Source of the DNA: Acidobacterium sp.
Lineage (GTDB): Bacteria > Acidobacteriota > Terriglobia > Terriglobales > Acidobacteriaceae
Length of the DNA: 7,772 nucleotides
Direction of reading: 5' to 3'
Assembly (NCBI GenBank): GCA_003152595.1
Contig: PMAM01000354.1
Span: 1 to 7,772, forward strand
Part shown: positions 5,798-7,772 of the stretch, piece by piece
Layout of the letters: each line of letters starts with the position of its first letter
Position numbering within the stretch: the first letter of the stretch is position 1
The notes under the pieces: model-generated
Databases searched by the model: none
What the model was told of the DNA's origin: nothing
The model's input: the letters and a program-made list of their open reading frames with translations, nothing else
Position numbers and translations under genes: made by a program

Positions 5798-7297
5798 TCA
5801 AACCTGCGCGTCCGGCTGATTCCACCCCTTCGCCCGCTCCACCGCTGCCTTCCACCGCCGGTACCGCCGATCCATCTCCGCCCGCTCTGGCTTCGCCTCG
5901 AACAACCGCTCCGAGCGTGTCTTCGCGATCTCTTCCACACTCGTCCAGAATCCCGTCGCCAGTCCGGCCAGATACGCCGCCCCCTGCGCCGTTGACTCCA
6001 GGATTCCTGGCCGGTTCACGCGGATCCCCAGCAGGTCGGCCTGAAACTGCATCAGCAAATCGTTCGCCGCCGCCCCGCCATCCACGCGCAGTTCGGTGCA
6101 CTTGATCCCCGTATCGGCATCCATCGCCTTCAGCACATCCGCCACCTGGAACGCGATGCTCTCGATCGCCGCCCGCGCAATGTGCCCAATGCCCGTGTCG
6201 CGCCCGATCCCGATGATCATTCCCGACGCGTATGGATCCCAGTGCGGCGCGCCCAGCCCTGTAAATGCCGGCACAAACACCACTCCACCCGCATCGGGCA
6301 CGCCGCCCGCGATGCTCTCCACCACCGGCGCGTACGGGAAGAACCGCATCTTGTCGCGCAGCCACTGCACCACCGCGCCACCGATAAAGATGCTCCCCTC
6401 CAGCGCATATTCGAGCCTCTTCTGCGTGCTGCAGGCCAGCGTCGTCACCAGCCGCTGCTGCGAGAGCCGGAACTTCGCCCCGATATTTTCGAGAAGAAAA
6501 CATCCCGTCCCGTACGTACACTTCGCATCCCCCGGCTTGGTGCACAGCTGCCCAAACAGCGCCGACTGCTGATCCCCCGCAATCCCCGCAATCGGCACAT
6601 CCCAGGGTCCCAGCGCCGCCGTCACCCGCCCCACTTCTTCCGACGACCACACCACCTCCGGCATCAGGCTTGCCGGAATCCCAAAGATGCGCAGCAGATC
6701 CTTGTCCCACCGGTCTTCGACGATGTTGTACAGCAGCGTCCGCGACGCATTGGTCCGGTCCGTCACATGCCGCTTGCCCTCGGTCAGATTCCAGATCAGC
6801 CAGCTGTCCACCGTGCCGAACGCCAGCTCCCCGCGCTCCGCCCGCGCCCGCACGCCGTCGATGTTTTCGAGCATCCACGCAATCTTCGTCGCCGAAAAAT
6901 AGGGATCGAGCAGCAGCCCCGTCTTCGCCCGCACCGTATCCTCGACGCCCTCGTCGCGCAGCCGCGCGCACATCGGCGCGGTCCGCCGATCCTGCCACAC
7001 AATCGCGTTTGAAACCGGCTTGCCCGTCGCCCGATCCCACACGATCGCCGTCTCGCGCTGGTTCGTGATTCCCAGCGCCGCCACATCGCGCGGCGTCGCG
7101 CTCACCTTGCCCAGCACGTCCACCGCCGCGCTCAGTTGCGACGTCAGAATGTCGACGGGATTGTGCTCCGCCCAACCCGGCTGCGGAAAAATCTGCGGGA
7201 ACTCATGCTGCGCTACGCCCGCGATGTTCCCCTCCTGATCGAAAAGAATCGCCCGCGAACTCGTCGTCCCCTGATCCAGCGCAAGTACATAAGCCAT
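5798..7297 (-). CDS. glpK: Glycerol kinase GlpK
   Basis: It phosphorylates glycerol to sn-glycerol 3-phosphate with ATP in the cytoplasm, trapping imported glycerol for respiration or lipid synthesis. The 499 residues match the family length. FGGY-kinase landmarks are DQGTTSSR (8-15), the glycerol-contacting NQRET (79-83), GIAGDQQSALFGQ (238-250) with Asp242 as the likely catalytic base, the TYGTGCF loop (261-267), GIGRDTGIGHIARAAIES (363-380), and the ATP-site block VDGGAAANDLLMQFQAD (405-421). ATG 7297 matches the usual GlpK N-terminus; an in-frame TTG at 7303 would add two residues and is less likely. No glpF, glpD or regulator is adjacent, so glpK stands alone between the alaS end and the convergent GGDEF-EAL gene. 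The SD is poor (GGGTGA), and it lies in a hairpin arm described separately. The activity call is secure; control is inferred. Confidence 0.97.
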   Translation of the reverse strand: MAYVLALDQGTTSSRAILFDQEGNIAGVAQHEFPQIFPQPGWAEHNPVDILTSQLSAAVDVLGKVSATPRDVAALGITNQRETAIVWDRATGKPVSNAIVWQDRRTAPMCARLRDEGVEDTVRAKTGLLLDPYFSATKIAWMLENIDGVRARAERGELAFGTVDSWLIWNLTEGKRHVTDRTNASRTLLYNIVEDRWDKDLLRIFGIPASLMPEVVWSSEEVGRVTAALGPWDVPIAGIAGDQQSALFGQLCTKPGDAKCTYGTGCFLLENIGAKFRLSQQRLVTTLACSTQKRLEYALEGSIFIGGAVVQWLRDKMRFFPYAPVVESIAGGVPDAGGVVFVPAFTGLGAPHWDPYASGMIIGIGRDTGIGHIARAAIESIAFQVADVLKAMDADTGIKCTELRVDGGAAANDLLMQFQADLLGIRVNRPGILESTAQGAAYLAGLATGFWTSVEEIAKTRSERLFEAKPERAEMDRRYRRWKAAVERAKGWNQPDAQV

Positions 7298-7304
7298 CGC
7301 CAAT

Positions 7305-7327
7305 CACCCGCAACAGAATAGCGGGTG
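7305..7327 (-). repeat. Inverted repeat covering the glpK ribosome-binding region
   Basis: CACCCGC and GCGGGTG form perfect 7-bp arms with a 9-base spacer, ending seven bases before the glpK ATG. In the transcript the 3' arm contains GGGUG, the only SD-like sequence, so the hairpin could limit ribosome access. As DNA it could instead be an operator: the spacer contains TATTCT, a four-of-six -10-like hexamer. One repeat of this size in about 200 bases of GC-rich sequence can arise by chance, so position is the main argument. Confidence 0.4.
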
Positions 7328-7356
7328 TTTGAAAATCTGGCTTTGAAGCACATCCG

Positions 7357-7373
7357 GTGTCGCGAAGCGGCAC
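7357..7373 (-). repeat. Short hairpin in the glpK leader
   Basis: The arms GTGTCGC (7357-7363) and GCGGCAC (7367-7373) pair over seven positions across the loop GAA, with one mismatch in DNA that becomes a G-U-type or A-C pair depending on the strand read. It is part of the structured stretch before glpK; no function is recognised. Confidence 0.25.
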
Positions 7374-7385
7374 GACGGTAGAAGC

Positions 7386-7417
7386 GCCGGGTTTCATCGG
7401 GGTCCCCGGCAAGCCGG
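7386..7417 (-). repeat. Two overlapping, mutually exclusive hairpins in the glpK leader
   Basis: Read on the minus strand, CCGG-CUUG-CCGG (7417-7406) forms a compact hairpin with a CUUG tetraloop. The second copy of GCCGG (7410-7406) also starts a different hairpin, GCCGGG (7410-7405) with CCCGGC (7391-7386) across 13 bases. Both cannot form together. This is the geometry of a conformational switch, but it can also arise from a GC-rich intergenic repeat. No known riboswitch core is recognised. Confidence 0.35.
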
Positions 7418-7434
7418 TGTTGCTTGCTGGGGTG

Positions 7435-7462
7435 ATTTTTAACCCGGCGAAATAGAGGTCAA
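7435..7462 (-). promoter_or_regulatory. Candidate sigma-70 promoter for glpK
   Basis: TTGACC (7462-7457), five of six matches to the -35, is followed after 16 bases by AAAAAT (7440-7435) or after 15 by TAAAAA (7441-7436), each four of six for the -10. Transcription would start near 7428 and give a leader of about 130 nt. The -35 overlaps the T-run of the alaS terminator. The -10 is mediocre and the call is tentative. Confidence 0.35.
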
Positions 7463-7503
7463 AAAAGATTCAGGGCTTTAGCCCCGGGTCTAAACTCGAA
7501 TCC
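7461..7503 (-). terminator. Probable intrinsic terminator of alaS
   Basis: On the minus strand, GATTC (7502-7498) pairs with GAATC (7471-7467), which is directly followed by six T residues (7466-7461). Inside lies a second stem, GGGC-UAAA-GCCC (7484-7473). The structure begins 13 bases after the alaS stop. The outer stem is short and encloses an unpaired stretch, so efficiency is uncertain; the T-run directly at the stem end is the best argument. Confidence 0.45.
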
Positions 7504-7515
7504 CTAAACTCTGTC

Positions 7516-7772
7516 TCACCCCACCAGCCCCTTCACCACATCCGCCGCACTCTTCAGCGCCGCGTCGAGCTGCGCCGCATCCTTCCCGCCGGCCTCGGCC
7601 ATATCGGGACGCCCGCCGCCCGACCCGCCGACGAGCTTTGCGATCGGGGCGATGACTTTGCCGGCCTGAATTTTGCCCGTCAGGTCCTTCGTCACGCCAA
7701 CGATCAGCGCGACTTTGCCCTCCTCCTGCGCGCCGCCCAGCACAACGACCCCCGACCCCAGCTTGTTCCGCA
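7516..7772 (-). CDS. alaS: Alanyl-tRNA synthetase, C-terminal end (partial)
   Basis: Only about 85 codons are present; the rest lies beyond the right edge, so the 5' end is truncated by the window and not by mutation. The sequence matches the DHHA1-type C-terminal domain of AlaS: NKLGSGVVVLGG, then KVALIVGVTKDLTGKIQAG, then the glycine-rich GGSGGGRPDMAEAGGKD, ending in a helical ALKSAADVVKGLVG. This domain helps tRNA binding and couples editing to aminoacylation. The GGGRPDMA string is highly characteristic. A stand-alone DHHA1 protein or a DHH phosphoesterase is a less likely alternative. The gene is followed by the probable terminator and then by the glpK leader on the same strand. Confidence 0.93.
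   Translation of the reverse strand, partial: RNKLGSGVVVLGGAQEEGKVALIVGVTKDLTGKIQAGKVIAPIAKLVGGSGGGRPDMAEAGGKDAAQLDAALKSAADVVKGLVG

Noticed and set aside
5724..7175. 483-codon minus-strand frame overlapping glpK
   Set aside because: A shifted-frame shadow of glpK, Gly/Arg/Ala-rich and without motifs; the glpK frame is complete.

Overview
The window reads as ordinary chromosome of a GC-rich Gram-negative bacterium. An outer-membrane barrel protein, an aerobic-type glycerol kinase, [NiFe]-hydrogenase maturation genes and a membrane-bound GGDEF-EAL protein with an OB-like sensor segment together suggest Acidobacteriota (Terriglobia-like). That placement is inference from gene content and style; the sequence contains no 16S rRNA or other phylogenetic marker that would settle it. 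No mobile element, CRISPR array or phage gene is visible.

Layout from left to right: a tRNA-Thr(CGU) gene with encoded CCA (10-85); a secreted, probably outer-membrane beta-barrel protein on + with a TTG start (259-876); a tightly packed operon on the minus strand, hypC-hypD-hypE (3379 down to 886), whose genes overlap by ATGA at both junctions; a 263-bp divergent control region (3380-3642); a 708-residue inner-membrane GGDEF-EAL protein on + (3643-5769); glycerol kinase glpK on minus (7297 down to 5798); a 218-bp structured intergenic region; and the last 85 or so codons of alaS (alanyl-tRNA synthetase) on minus, cut by the window edge.

How the genes fit together: HypC, HypD and HypE build and deliver the Fe(CN)2CO group of [NiFe] hydrogenases. 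Their partners HypA, HypB and HypF, and any hydrogenase, are not in this window, so the operon must work with genes elsewhere. The divergent region holds a perfect 16-bp TGTGA-N6-TCACA palindrome of the CRP/GlxR type. It lies where an activator would sit for a hypC promoter with a good -10 and no -35. The GGDEF-EAL gene shares that region. It has an AGDEF variant of the cyclase signature, an intact RxxD inhibitory site and a complete EAL site, so it may act mainly as a regulated c-di-GMP phosphodiesterase or as a bifunctional enzyme.

The other point of interest is the glpK leader. A plausible promoter lies right at the alaS terminator. The roughly 130-nt leader it would produce contains two mutually exclusive hairpins and a further hairpin that covers the SD-like sequence just before the start codon. 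I did not find a clearly novel multi-gene system; the most valuable leads are the two regulatory regions and the c-di-GMP protein's sensor architecture.
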